NCBI RefSeq assembly: GCF_015832195.1
Contig: NC_052016.1
Coordinates: 84,636,547-84,700,546 of the forward strand
Origin: Motacilla alba alba
Lineage: Eukaryota > Chordata > Aves > Passeriformes > Motacillidae
Direction of reading: 5' to 3'
DNA: 64,000 nucleotides
The notes beneath the pieces were generated by a model, which was not told the origin of the DNA, ran no database searches, and was given only the letters and a program-made list of their open reading frames with translations. How positions within the stretch are numbered: position 1 is the stretch's first letter; every line of letters starts with the position of its first letter. The position numbers and the translations under genes were made by a program. Positions 26,267 to 39,565 of the stretch are shown one piece after another.

Positions 26267-29200
26267 TGCTTCCAAGATGACAAAGCTAATCAAAGAAGTT
26301 AATTAACATGTCTTTACACATCTCAGTTCTAGTCTCAGCATTGCATCAGCCTATCTAGGAAAACAGCTCCAGTAGATTTACTTTGCAGCCACAGTCTTAG
26401 GGATGGTCTTCAATGACAGCTGACTCTGCAGAACTAGTCTATGTCAACTCTGCAGGCAAATGGCAAGATTATAGATTCCTGTGTTGAGCAAGCAACCTGG
26501 AGCTAAATCTCACCCATCACATCTTCAAGGCTGTGCAAGTCCCAGTGGCTGACTTTGGTCCCATGGGATTTGGTCTCCAGACCTGCTCTCTGAGCTGCAC
26601 TTGACTGCTCAGTGAGGACCCAGGCAGCTACTGGCTGCTCCAGCAGCCTGGGGTTCCACTCTCTGTCTGGGGGGACGCTCTCTATATGGGCTATTTTAAA
26701 GCCAAACAAACTGCTACTCACTATTTTTTTCATCTGCATTACCTGACAACTTACAGTCTCATCCTGTTTTTGACTGCACAAAGTAAATGTGAAAAATAAA
26801 GCTAAATGATAAAACTGTGGCCTAAAAATACCTTCTTAGTTTTCTTTTATACAAAAGGTGCTGAGTTACAGGTACAGAAGCATGGTATTGGGTTTGAATG
26901 TTTACTGACTCCAGTAGGTGTGTTTTAATTTAGAAGCTGTTTGTATGTAATTTTTAAGCAAGTCAGAGCTGATTTCTAGGAAGGGCAACATAAATTTTCT
27001 TCACCTTAAGAAAAGATAATTATACTGCGCATGTTTTATTTGCCACTAGGTGGGAGTGGAACATAATCTTCTAGCTAATCTTGAAGCAGTATCAATAGAG
27101 AAAGCAGAAGACAAAGTATACTTTCTTGGCTGGTCACTAAAGAAAGATTATTCTGTTGCAAGAATGACTTCAATGATTCACAGGTGTCTACAGCTACAAG
27201 CCATGGGAACACTGAACTTTAATTTAAAATTTCAATAAAGTACTGATAATTAATAAGAAAACCCTTAGACTCCTACTTAGAATGCAAATTTTAAACATTT
27301 TTTTCAGTCAGCATCAAGAACTAGATTTACATCTTTTTCTGAAACTTACACATCTATCTGATGCATTTCCAAAGAAGTGCCTTGAACAATATACTATTGC
27401 TCAGCCTTATCACCTACTGCTGCTGCTGCATCTCTTGTTAGTATTGAGACCACTGCATATCTATATAAATAGTCTTCACATACAGTTCACAATTTATATA
27501 CATCTAGAAATAAAGCTCTTTTTTATCACATGAGGCCCACTTGTGGTTTTTTCATGGCATTTATTTGCAATTATTTTTGAAAGCCTCTGTGTTGTAAACA
27601 AAAAGGGTGTTTCTTACCATAAAATATCCTGCCCAATAATCCTTCTTCATGTGTCTGTGCCTGACTTGAGACAGGTACCTTTTTCTTAAAGCACAATATC
27701 TTAGCACCTTATTAGTAATCAGCAATTACATTATTAAACTACAACTGGATCATCAAAGAAAGAATGAAGTCACAGGTTACAGTCTTTTCTTCCTTCTTTA
27801 CAAAGCTTAACATTAAAAAAATAATAAATTTAAAGATATTTTTACTATTTCTTGGAAAAGTACAAAGTTAAAGTACATGTTAGGAGGAATACACTAGAGG
27901 TTTCCAAAATTGTGGTGATGAAGATGGAAAGATTTTGCATCACCCCTGTTGGTGCACGAGTTTTCTGTGAAATTAGTAAGGAGCTGATTTGAATAAACCA
28001 GATGAAGCAACACAATGAAACCATAGAACACTGAACTAATGATTGCAATGAAGTAAAAATAAAATTAGTTAATTAATTTATTGATAAACACTCAAATTAT
28101 GGAAGGATAAATTGGTCATGTTTTTGACTTTGTTTTGTTGGGTTTTTTAGTTCACCAGTATTAAAAACTGTCTAAGATGGAAAAACCCCTGTAGCATCTA
28201 CATATGGAACTAGTACAAGATGAAGGACTGTATTTTCCCCTTGGCTTCAGGAGCATCTCAGATCTTGCTTGATCCTTGAAAGTCCAGCCCTGCTTTGGGA
28301 ACAGCTCTGCAGTGGGATTTAGGAGGCATGGTGCCACTACAGGAAATGTCATCAGTGTTTCCCTTCCAGACTGAGCAAGGCTGATGGCTGCTGGGCAGGA
28401 CAGGCTGGTATCTCACCATACTTCAACCTTTAGGGACAGCTGCAGGCAGGCAAAAGCATATCTGGTGTCACACTTATTTGTGGACTCCCTCTGCCATTCT
28501 TCAGGGTACAGCTGGCTCACTGCAGCCAGCTCCTTCCATGTGTCCAGAAACTGCCAAAAAGGTACACACAGCTTAGCTGAGTTTCCACCAGGCAGCTTTT
28601 CTTGGTGAATATGTACAAGAGACGAACAGCTGTGGTTTAAGGAGTTACCAGGCATTGGCATGCTCCCTATGCTGTTAAGATCCCTAAGGAAGCCTTTGCC
28701 AGCCCAGCAGGCATAAGGCAGGTGGGGAAGGGTCAGTCCTGTTGCTCCATGCTGTGACCTACCAACTCCTCACTACAGTCCTCCTTTAGGATTGTATACC
28801 TCTCCATGTTGCTTAGTTTTGCCTCCTAAATTACTCTCAACAGCCCTACCTCCGCCTGCAGTTGTGCCTTCCTTAAGTTCCATGATTTCACTCTCACTTG
28901 GCCATCCCGGTGGGCGCCTGAGCCAGGGCTGCACAGCTGGGACAAACCCAAGCTGGATTCTGGGCATTGGGGTCCTTGGGGAGGGGGGGCTCAGCACAAG
29001 GTAAAAAACAATGCAGTGGTTCCACCACATGCCATCTCCAGGCAGTTCTAACATAAATTTAGCCTCCCTGGGACACTAGTGGGTACTTCTGCGGTCAAAA
29101 ATAGTAGGTATGACGCACACCCTGCTGCTCATCCCCTCCCCAGCTGCACACCCATGACAGCCAACCTGTGACAAGGGGATATAAAGCTGTTCAGTCAGCT

Positions 29201-30319
29201 CCAAGTAAAAAGTGGAATCTCTTTGTGAGACAAAAATTTTTGTTTGTGATAAGAGGAACTTCTCTTTATGAGAAGGAAATTTTTCTGTGACCTTTTCCTC
29301 ATGTTTTTGCTTCCATGTGGCTGTACAGTTGCACAAAATTTGGTACCACAGAATAGCCCACAACACAAAGCAGTTTCCTTTGTGACCAGGAGTGTCTGTC
29401 TGGGTGTCATGGAAACAGCTTGAGCTCTTAAAATGAAGACTTTATTTACATTAGAAAATTGTTTACACTGAGTCCAGGATAGAGTGAAGTGAAGCTGCTA
29501 AAATACCTTCTCAGAGTTCTAAGGACATCTAGTTCCCTACATTACATCCTGACTATTAATAATTTGGAAATAAAAATGCATCTAATTTTAATGAAACCAG
29601 AAGAAAGGCTTCAAAGCATGCCCTCAAGACACACATTGGGTACACTTGAGAGCCCGTGCCTCAGCAGTCAGTCGACATGACCTTGGACCCTTGAACCACA
29701 GGCACACTGGGACCTGCCACACCATTTCTCCCCTTCTTCTCAAGTCATGCAAGATTCCCTGCTCTCTTTTCTTCCCCTCTCCCCTCACATTCTTTTTCCA
29801 AGGAAGAATCCAGCATCCCCTTCCCTGCTTGACATTTTAGCCTAATTTTTGTACTTTCTGCTTGCAGCGGTGAGCTAATGGGGAAAGGGACACTTCCATA
29901 ATTAGCAATTTTTAAGAGTGGGAGTAGATGCTTCTGGGACATTGTGACTTCTGTGCAGCAGAGTTCAAAATTATAATCAGGGTGACTGACAGAGACACAG
30001 TGCGCTTGGGGACTGTGGAGGACAGTTAGTAGGACAGAGAATGCAGCGTATGCTGGCACCATCCCAGAGGAAGCTTCTTAACCAAGGATGTGTTTCATTA
30101 GGGTGGTATCAAAAAGACAGGGCTTGTCAGCGTGGAACAGGAATAAACAGAGCCATGAAGAAATGACTTTTTTCCCAGAAAAGCTTTAAATGCTCACCCT
30201 AGTTTATTATTATTTTTTTTTCCTAGTCCAGACCTGTTTCAACACAGATAAGGCTAATTCTCCTCTGACACATATATATACACCTTCACCTATATATCCT
30301 GGGCTTATTTGGAAATCAG
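26267..30319. other. intergenic stretch, no gene supported
   Basis: Two locally GC-richer patches (26500-26680 and 28230-29060) hold overlapping frames of 70-105 codons on both strands, none with a known motif. A TATA-like 'gatataaagc' occurs at about 29178, with no first exon I can recognise downstream. A short CTG run is at 27418-27430. Confidence 0.5.
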
Positions 30320-30400
30320 TCGTGGTTTGAGCATGCTGTTGGACTAGATGGTCCTTCAGAGACTCCTTTCCAGCTGAAATTATTTTGGGATTTGATATTT
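30320..30400 (+). repeat. CR1 LINE 3' end fragment
   Basis: The sequence 'gttggactagatggtccttc' followed by 'ctttccagctgaaattattt' and 'tgggatttga' is the CR1 3' end in plus orientation. Only the last 80 bp or so is present. Confidence 0.75.
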
Positions 30401-31741
30401 GAAAATAGCTAGAAAGCACTATTGTAGCCAACCAGCTGGCTTTTAACATTCGTTTTTCACTCGCAGTGCCTCCATACAAATGACAAATGCAATGCCAAGC
30501 AGTCAGAAAGCACGCTTCAGGTGTTTCACCATCTCTGACAGCTCAGATCACTCCCTAGCAGTTATCCCGGCTGGGTCTGTCTAATAGGGCCAAAGGGCAG
30601 GATCAGGGGCTGTCATCTCCAAAGGGATGATGGCTGCCTCCTGTTTGACCTATCTTCCTTTTATAACAGCTGAGAGTAACCTGAACTGCGTTTCAGCTCA
30701 GATACTTTCTCTTAGCTGCTTCAAAAGAATAGCAGGCAAAGAAGAAAAGAATCTTACAAAACAGCTAGAACACCATATCTACCAGGATGATTTTTATGAA
30801 GTGAGACATAATTAACTTTAAATACTATTTACAATTTTTGAAATTTACTCAGTTTGGTCAGTATTTTCATTTTTGCACTCATAGGACATGCCTCTGGTGA
30901 TTCAACAACTCTTAAAGGAAGAATGCAAAGTATTTTCAATATCCTAATGCCAGCCAACAAAACACTGATATACATTAGTTTGGAAATTATGGGCTGAGGT
31001 GCACAATAATTCTCATGAAGAATAAGCAGGAATTCCAATTAAAAGTGAAATTGCAAAATACATCCAATCAAATTATGCAAATGAGAGGGAAATAGAATCA
31101 TATATTTTACCTGAGATAGAGACTGCTACAGCTAGAGTGACAGAACAATATTTCACATTTTGAAATAGCTCTGGAGAGAAAAAGTTCACAGCTTTATTTA
31201 AAAAATATTCAACCAGAGGTGCTCCTGGTGATTAGTTGCTTTGAGAATCTCAGTTACGACAATAAGGAGAGGTACAGTATAAGGAGCTTAAATTATAATT
31301 TTACCCATGATTTTTACCTTAAATTATAATTTTACCCATTAAATAAGTGTACACAAGAACTAAGTTAGAATAAGCAGAGCAAACAGATCACATGTACTTT
31401 GTGGACATGTACATTTAATTTTTATCTTGCTGAAGAGGATTTTACAACAAGCAAAAGGAAACAGTCTTTGCAGTGAAGTAGAATAATGCAAAACTGAGGG
31501 GAAATGGTTGATCTTGAAGGACCTGTTAATTTCAACACAAGTTCGTATTACCTTTAAAGCACAGATGAGGGCAATCCAACAGTATTCAGTTTCAGAGTGG
31601 AAAAAAGAGTGCAACTAATCCTCCAATGAATTCACCTCTCCTGTGACCTCAGTGGGACTCCTGGCCCACAGGTTTAAAAACAGCAAGGAGCATGACACAT
31701 TAACTGAGTACCAGTTTAACTTCAGAAAAAACACTAAACGC
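30401..31741. other. AT-rich intergenic stretch, no gene seen
   Basis: The only structure noted is a local duplication of a 22-bp segment at 31287-31308 and 31318-31339 (31-bp period, core 'aattataattttaccca'). An ATGCAAAT octamer is at 31075-31082. Open frames are all short. Confidence 0.55.
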
Positions 31742-32640
31742 TGTGGTTAGTTGACCTTGTCTGCACACCAGGTGCTCATGTACTGCTCCATTACTCTCCT
31801 CGTCACCTGGACAGAGCAGAGAGAATATAACAAAAGGCTTGTGGGTCAAGATAAGGACAGGGAGAGATCACACACCAATTAGTGTCTTGGGTAAAACAGG
31901 CTGGGGAAAATTTGTTTCATTTATTACCAGTCAAATCAGAGTGAGGTGATGAAAAATAAAACCAAATCTCAAATGCTTTTTCCCCATCCCTCCCTTTTTT
32001 ATGGGCTCAACTTCACTCCCAATTTCCTCTGCCTTCTCCATCCAGGAGCTCAGAGGGAATAGGGATTGTGGTTAGTTCATCACAAGTCTCTGCTGCTCCT
32101 TCCTCCTCAGAGGGAGGACTCCTCACACTCCTCCCCTGCTCCAGTGTGGGGTCCTTCCTACAGGTGATGGTCTTCATGGACTTCTCCAGCTGAGTCCTTC
32201 CCAAGGGCTGCAGTTCTGCACCAATTGCTCCAGCATGGGTCCCTTCCATGGAGAGCAGTCCTTCAGGAACAGGCTGCTCCAGCCTGGGTGTCCCACAGAG
32301 TCACAAGTCCTGGCAGCAAACCTGCTTCAGAGTGGGCTCATCTTTCCATGGGGCCACAGGTCCTGCCAGGAGCCTCCTCCAGTATGAGCTTTCCACATGG
32401 TGGTCATTCCACGCTTCCCATGCAGTGGTCATTCCCTCCTTTGGGCACACACCTGCTCCAGCATGGGATCTTGCACGAGCTGTAGGTGGATGTCTGGTTC
32501 ACTGGGGACCTCCTTGGCTGCAGGAGTACAGCTGCCTCACCATGGTCTTCACAACAAGCTGCAGGGGAATCTCTGCTCTACTGCCTGGAGCAGCTCCTGG
32601 CCCTATTCATTCTCCTGTGGAATCTGCCTGTACAGAATAG
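31742..32640 (-). mobile_element. LTR-type repeat of an endogenous retrovirus, copy 2 (inverted, truncated)
   Basis: The reverse complement carries the same ordered blocks as the copy at 15475-16592: units with 'ctggagcag' and 'catggaag', a 'tgatgaactaaccac' segment, and an end near 31742 reading out as a CA terminus. Matching stops at about 32640 in what would be its 5' part, so it is probably 5'-truncated. No coding region of a retrovirus is adjacent. The frames at 32225-32738 are artefacts. The two copies form an inverted pair about 15 kb apart. Confidence 0.7.
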
Positions 32641-32661
32641 ATTGCAAAGGTAAAGACAACT

Positions 32662-32709
32662 GCCCATCAATAAGCCATACCTGCTGCCCATCAATAAGCC
32701 ACACCTGCT
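32662..32709. repeat. 24-bp tandem duplication
   Basis: A 24-bp unit beginning 'tgcccatcaataagcca' occurs twice in a row with one substitution (atacc versus acacc). It lies just outside the recognisable part of the inverted LTR and may mark its disrupted 5' edge. Confidence 0.7.
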
Positions 32710-33919
32710 GTCATACCTGCTGGTCTTTATTTTGGTGAGCTGTTGTTGACACAAGGAGTGGGTTGGTACCTCATGAAACATCCTCTCAGTTTCTTCTTCT
32801 TTCTCACAGAATTTAAGTGCCTCTGGAGATGGCAGTGTTTTTTTCCACTAGACAAAAACCATCTTTTCCCCCTTTTCATTGCTTAGATGAAGGAAAATAT
32901 CTTTGTGACTCAAAGCCTAGAATTTCATGCAGATATATAGAAAGGGTAAGGACAAATTTGATTTATTAATGGTCTCGTCCTCTTGTCCTTTGCCCAGACA
33001 TGCAGTAGGCACTAAATAAATTTGCTTCCATGACGTGCTTCTTCCAGGAGACTGACTTCATGGGAAGAAGGGGGAGGAGACTTGTAAAAGGTTCTTAGCA
33101 TGCAACCACAACTACTGCATCACAGTCCACTGAGAATATAAAAGACCCTGGTTAGCAAGACATCTTTCTTCCTTTCTAGTAAGTTACATCAAAACCTCTT
33201 GTCATGCTGGAAGAATTCTTTAGCATTTCATCTGGTTATTTCAATAGAGTTAACTTTGCCAGACCACTTCACAAACTGATATCCAAACAGACTTCTCTGC
33301 AGCATTTCATACAGAGACAAGCACCAGACATGGGCTCCCTGTGCTCTGCATGGAGTCTATGCATTGATTCCTGCAGCACTCCACTTGCAGGATCCATTGA
33401 TTCCTGCAATCCCTCTGCCAGATTTCTGATATTGCTAGCAGAGACAAAGCTATGTGGCTTCAGTCAACAACTTCACCAAGTGCCCAGCCAAAGGTTCTGC
33501 CAAATCCCTCACACTCAGCTTCCCAGTCCACCAACTTTTCAAGACCATTGGTAGAATCAGCAAGCAGGGAGGAAAGCAGTCCTCTTCCCAGCTCCCATGC
33601 AGTGTGACAGAGGATCCCTCCTCCCAGCTCTCAAGCAATTAACAGAGGATCTAGACCCATCTTACTTAAATGGCATAATTACACTGGAAATCCCATCATC
33701 CTGGGCTTTGACAACAGAAAGAAGAGAGGAACACCCTGGAATAATCCCAGAGCCAAGTGAACTGAATTGCCCTTGGGTGGCAGCTACTGCTCTTCTTTAA
33801 ATAGATAGGAAGCCTGCAGTAACTAAACACCAAAGAGATGCTTTGTGGGAGATTTGCCATGGTAAGTACAGAAAGGGATTAAAAATGAAGGAAAACAACA
33901 CCGGCACTGCAGGACACAG
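32710..33919. other. intergenic stretch with a TATA box and short open frame
   Basis: A perfect TATAAAAG lies at 33137-33144, and an ATG at 33204 opens a 116-codon frame (33204-33554) with no recognised family. A 14-bp direct repeat 'cattgattcctgca' occurs at about 33362 and 33397. I cannot support a gene. Confidence 0.4.
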
Positions 33920-34366
33920 ATATGTGAGCATTCTTGAATACATCCAGGACAGGGCAGCAAAGGAGCTTCCAACCCTGGTGAAAGGATTGGAAGCCATGTC
34001 CTGTGAGGAGCAGCAGAAGACTTTGGGCTTGTCTGGTTTGGAGAAAAGGAGGCTAAGGAGTGCTCTTTTCACCTTCCTTTGGAGGGGAAGTGGAGAGGGA
34101 AATGCTGATCTCTTCTCTATGGGATCCAGCAATAGGATGTGGGGGGATGGTTCAAAACTGTGTCAACAAAAGGTTTAGACTGGCTACTAGGAAGCACTTC
34201 TCTACAGAGAGAGTGGTCAGACTCTGAAACCCCAATCCTGGCAGTTTTTGCAAGACATTTCGACATATCCTTAACAACATGCATTAACTTCTGGTCAGCC
34301 CTAAAGCGTCAGGTAGTTGGACTAGATGATCATCACAGGTCTCTTCTAACTGAAACTGTTCTATTA
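33920..34366 (+). repeat. CR1 LINE 3' fragment
   Basis: The plus strand runs through 'cttgaatacatccaggacag', 'ggtttggagaaaaggaggct', 'gtttagactggctactagga' and 'gtagttggactagatgatca', ending near 'tctaactgaaactgttctat'. This is the C-terminal and 3' end order of a CR1 subfamily differing from the 14.5-kb copy. Frame breaks show it is dead. Confidence 0.75.
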
Positions 34367-34661
34367 TTTTTCTACCATTGCACCTGCCTGAACTGGCTTT
34401 TACTCTGATTTTTCAGATAGCATTTTGATAGTTAAGACAGCTAATTTTCTTTTTGCAAAGAATTGGCCATTTCCAGTTCATTGATATTAAACTTGTATTA
34501 GTGTAAATGCATAGGTTTAATTACACTGTTTATCTAACCACTGCTTGTTGTCCACTCGACTGGGAAGAAATAAGAAATGGTAGTCATACTCAAAAGTTTT
34601 TTCAAGCATAATGAAACAGCAAGCAACCCACACAAGCCAGTAAAACCATGCCAAATAAAAC
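34367..34661. other. spacer between two CR1 fragments
   Basis: This is AT-rich sequence with no recognised feature. Confidence 0.6.
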
Positions 34662-34735
34662 TATCACAGAATCACAGAATACCAAGTTTGGAAGAGACCT
34701 TCAAGATCATCTCATCCAATCATCAACCATCATCA
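34662..34735 (-). repeat. CR1 LINE 3' end fragment
   Basis: The stretch 'tatcacagaatcacagaata' followed by 'gtttggaagagaccttcaag' and 'atcatctcatccaatc' is the terminal CR1 segment in minus orientation, including the short tandem tail (atcacaga) typical of CR1 3' ends. Confidence 0.85.
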
Positions 34736-37700
34736 TTAATGAATGCTGCTGAATATAGAGATTTACACATTGTATTTGGTAAATAAAATTGATACTTCAT
34801 TTGGCAAATAAATAAACCATCTGGCAATGCAAATAAAGTGAATCTGGCAGGTGATGTTCATATCCTTACCCCAGAAAATTTAAACACTTGCCACACCATC
34901 AGCTACCCACCACCACCACCCCCCAAGAGATCCTCACACATATTTCATGCTGTTTAATCTCAAAGCATCACATACAATGGTAATAGCTCAGTGCAGTTTG
35001 TACATGTGGCATGGATATGTGTGCAGTGTTTTACTGTAGTGATTTCCACTAATGCAAATTCATTGTTTGTGGTTCATTCTGTATGAGAAAAAAAAACAAA
35101 AACAACATAAAAAACTAAACAAACCTCTGGCATCAGAGAGGTTTCCTTAAAAAATCTGTCTAAGCTCAAAAGCAGTCTTTCCTGTAAAGAACCTTTTTCA
35201 TCAGGGAATCATTAACAGAGAAATTTACCTATACTTGTTCATAACTTAGAAGCCAAATTAAGCAATCCCATATGTCTCCCTTCTTAAAGACCCTTTTATT
35301 GATTCATCCCCAGACCTATTTGTGCTGCTTCTCTCTTCTGGGAGGCTCAGTTAAGTTAGGAAGTGAACCTTGCTTAAGCATCCTGAGTATTCACTCAGCC
35401 CAGTGCTCCTGGGCAATCTTTCACTTCTCCATTAACAGTGTCTCTGCTCTGCTGCCTGGCTGACACTTTCCATGATGTGCCAGTGGTCTGATTCAGATGT
35501 GGCTCCATTCGTCTGGTACAAAGCTGCCTCCCTGAAGGCTCCTTTTTCCAGAGCCTCGATGTTGCATCTTTCTCCTCCTAGCAGGAAAGTTGTTCCTTTC
35601 CATCATGAAGCCACCCTAACCCATGCTGGCAGCTCTACCAGGGCAATGTACAGCATTCCCCACAGGTAACAAAACATGGACCCTCTGCTGGCAAAGACAC
35701 TTTCAGGATGATGCAGGATTTCTCCATGTGAGTTACCAAGCCTGAAGGAGGTCAGTTGCCACCAGACCTGCCATGCACTACAAACAAGTGAGTAGACTGC
35801 TGACAATTGCAGACCTATGAAGAAACTGGTGACATTGCTGGAGGGAAGAGCAAACCAACTGTATGGACTCTGAGAGGCTTTGGCATGGAAATAAATCTTA
35901 CACAGCATAAAATCTCTAAAAACAGAGATGAACTAAGCCATAGTATGATGCCTCTCCTATTGCAAATGCTGTGAGAGAGGCAATAGTGACAGCCCTCAGA
36001 GCCTGATTATTTGAATCCAGATGGTTGGTAGTCCCAGAGGCTGTGCACACTTCTTAAAATCAGCTAACCCTCAAAATAATCACAGCCAAGCATTTCCTTG
36101 CCTAAAGCATCAAGATGTGCTCTTAGTCAAAGCAACCACACCTTGACTGTCATGTCTGCAAAGCTATTTCCTGCTACCACACAAATTAGACTGTGTTTTA
36201 CCTGAGAAATTGAATTGCTACCTGCCATGTGACTCTTCTAGTCCTTGATGTAGCAGGAAAATAAGTACCTCTTCACTGCACCCTCACTTTCCTAGATCTA
36301 ACCACTGAAAAAGTTCTTGAAACATACAATTCACAAGCAGATGCTTTCATCAGACAGCTCACTTGCTCTGCAGCAGGTAAGTCACTTCTGAGACATGAGG
36401 GAGCACTACTCGATATAATTCAGGCAGAGCTGCTGGTTGCCTGAACAATACTATCCACTATGTAAGCTGATGTTGCATCAGCATGATGGTTTCTTCCCTA
36501 ACATTGAGGACAAGCAGAGGTCCATTTCACTTCATAATCTCTTTTGGGGAAGGAGTTTTTCCTTCTGAGAAAGAACTTTGAGATACCCTCCAGTTGCTAT
36601 ATTCTTTAATTGATAGACAACCAACTCATCATGTTAACAGTTTTCCCATTAAGATCAAAATTTGCCATATTAGGTCCAGCTTAAAATCTTTTTAACCTGG
36701 CACCCTCTCTGGAACTGAAAGCACATCCAGACATTTTATGGGAAATCAGAGGGTTGGAAGGAACTCTCAAGTTTCTATTTTTAGTGGTCCTAATGCCTCC
36801 AGTTTAATGTCTCAGATGTTTTGTCATCTTCCTTTCACAGATATTCCAGATGGGAATGTGGCAGATGCTCAATATTAGAGGATGATGTGCCCAGGGATAG
36901 GACATGCGTCTTACTGCATTAGGAGCAAAGCATGCAGGCAAGAAAGCAGAAGTGAGGACCTGCATATTCACAGACAGAACCCTAATACAAGTTTCCACAT
37001 GCCACTTCCATCACTGAGTATTCCCAGGGGTATTTAATCACTATATTTTTATTCTGGATCTTTGTTCATATTTTCCAAAACAGAATTATATCCTCCCAAG
37101 GAAACACATTTATTTATGACTGCAGTGCCAAAGGAGACCAAATATAGATAGAGTCGTGAAGATGGTTCTTTTCCTGTCCCTATTTCCAAACAACCTACTT
37201 TCCAAGCTAGGCAAGGTTTGCCTAGGAAGACTTCTACAATTCTAACACATCCAGGACTCGGCACTTGGACTACAGCAGACAAAAACAGTGGCTGAAATAT
37301 GTCCAGCATCCAAATAACAAGCACATAAAACACAGAGATAAAACATCACACATCCACTTTTCCCATAGATTTTCTCTTTATATTGCACTATATGCCTAAG
37401 GGAAAAATCTGGGGCAGAGTTTTTTGCTGGTCCAGCATGTCATTGATTTCCTTTGAGAATTTTTAAGAACAACAGAATGTGTCTGTCCCTGTGTTTTTGA
37501 AGTATTTGTATCAGTAAGTTAAAAAAAAAGAAAAAAGAAAGTAAAAAAAGTGATCTGAAGAAAACAGAAAACAAGGAAAAACCCTGCAGGAGATTTTTCT
37601 ACAAATTTACCATGCTTTCCTGCAGATTTTTTTTAATTCAGTTTTCTTACATTAATCTTTAAAAAACCCAACACATGTTCATAAATTTTTCCCAACCATT

Positions 37701-38651
37701 TTATTAGACCATTGCCATGGCTGGACTTTAGAACAATAGAAATGCTGTGAGGAAACAAAAAAAAATCAATTGCCCCTTATTTACCAAAACTATCAGAATT
37801 TCAAAACCTTGTCCCACAAAAAGCTTTCATTAGATAAACACGATCTTCCCTGAAAGATCCTAATTTATCTATACTGAGATTCTGTCAATATCAAGCAAAT
37901 ATTGCTCTGTTAAGGCTAATCAGAGGTGTGGTGATTTCTAAACCTTCTGTTTAGATGGCTGTTGCTGTTTGCCAGTATTTATTACCTGCAATAGAGCTCA
38001 ATCGAAAGAGATAAACCATCCATCAATAGGACATGCCCCTTCAGCAGTTGTTTTATCAAGTGCTTCAAGCATCATTCTTTTTCATTAACTGTGTCATCAA
38101 ACATCTGTCTGTCTTTCATCTTTTTACAAAAAAACTGCCACAGCAAGCTACCACTGACACATCACCCCTTGTGATGACGATATTGTGGGTTTTTTTTGGT
38201 TTGCATTACACTTTCCAATCTCCCTCACAGAAAGAAGGCAAGCAAAGGATTGTATATTTTACTGAACCATACAAAAAAAAATCCCAGTCCAGCATGCATT
38301 TTCAGATATCCAGCCCTTCAACACATTGGTTAAAAAAGAGTAAAATCCTTTTACTATTTACATTTATTTACATAATATATTAAAAAATGTAAATGACAGA
38401 ACCATAAAATGAGGAATATTACCAGAAGTATACTCCTGTTGCTGTAGAAACAGAGCTTCATTTTTCCCTGCTACACCAGTGAGAAGTTATTGAATGGAAA
38501 TCAAAATTTTGGCAATTCAACATTTAGGATAATTAAGGTGTAAGGCACAACAAAGAGATATTTGAAATACTTTGGTTAAAAAAATAGATCAGTAAATTTT
38601 TTCAGGTAGAGCTGGAGGGAGAGAAGCTGTTATAAAGGACAGAAACAACCA
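34736..38651. other. intergenic stretch, no gene seen
   Basis: Nothing here resembles an exon. A CAC/C-rich run sits at 34908-34923, A-rich tracts at 35088-35110 and 37520-37550, and a possible very old CR1 tail ('gggttggaaggaactctcaa') at about 36750. Open frames are up to 116 codons and unrecognised. Confidence 0.5.
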
Positions 38652-39565
38652 TTAGAATCACAGAATCAATAAAGGTTTGAAAAGACCTCCAAGATAATCA
38701 AGACCAACTTCTAGTTGAATACCACCTTGTCAACTAAACCATAGCACTAAGTGCCATGTCCAGTTGTTTCTTGAACATTTCCAGAGATGGTAACTCCACC
38801 ATCAGCCTGAGCAGAGCATTTCAAAGCTTGACCACCATTTCAGTGAAGGAAATCTACCTGATGTCCAACCTGAACCTCCCCTCGGCAGGCTGAGGCCATA
38901 TCCTCTTATTCTGTCACTTGTTGCCTGGGAGAACAGACCGATGCCCACCTGGCTACACTCTCCTTTCAGGCAGTTGTAGAGAGGGACCAGGTCTCCCCTG
39001 AGTCTCCTTTTCTCCAGGCTAAACACCCCCAGCTCCCTCAGCTGCTCCTCATAAGACTTCCTCTCAGGACTCTTCCCTAGTTCCATTGCCCTTCTCTGGC
39101 TTGCTCCCTTGTAGTGACGGGCCCAGAACCGGACACAGAGCTCGAGGTGGGGCCTCACCAGCGCTGAGTACAGGGGGACAATCACTGCCCTGGTCCTGAT
39201 GGCCACATGAGTTTTGATATAAGCCAGGATGACGTTTGCTTTCTTGAGCACATGCTGCCTCGTGTTCAGAGGCTGTTGTTCAGCACACCCACGTCCTTTT
39301 CTGCCTGGCACTTTTCCAGCCACTCTGTCCCAGCCTGTAGCACTGTATGGGGTTGTTGTGACACAAGTACGGGACCCAGCACTTCACCCTACTGAAACTA
39401 ATACCTCTACCTCAGCCCATCGATTTAGTCTGCCCAGATCCCTCTGCAGAGTCTTCCTACCCTCCCATATACAGGCATTACCATCTGACTTGGTGCCATC
39501 TGCAAACTCAGTGAGGATACACTCTATCCCCTCATCTAGTTCACCAATAAAGATATTAAGTATCT

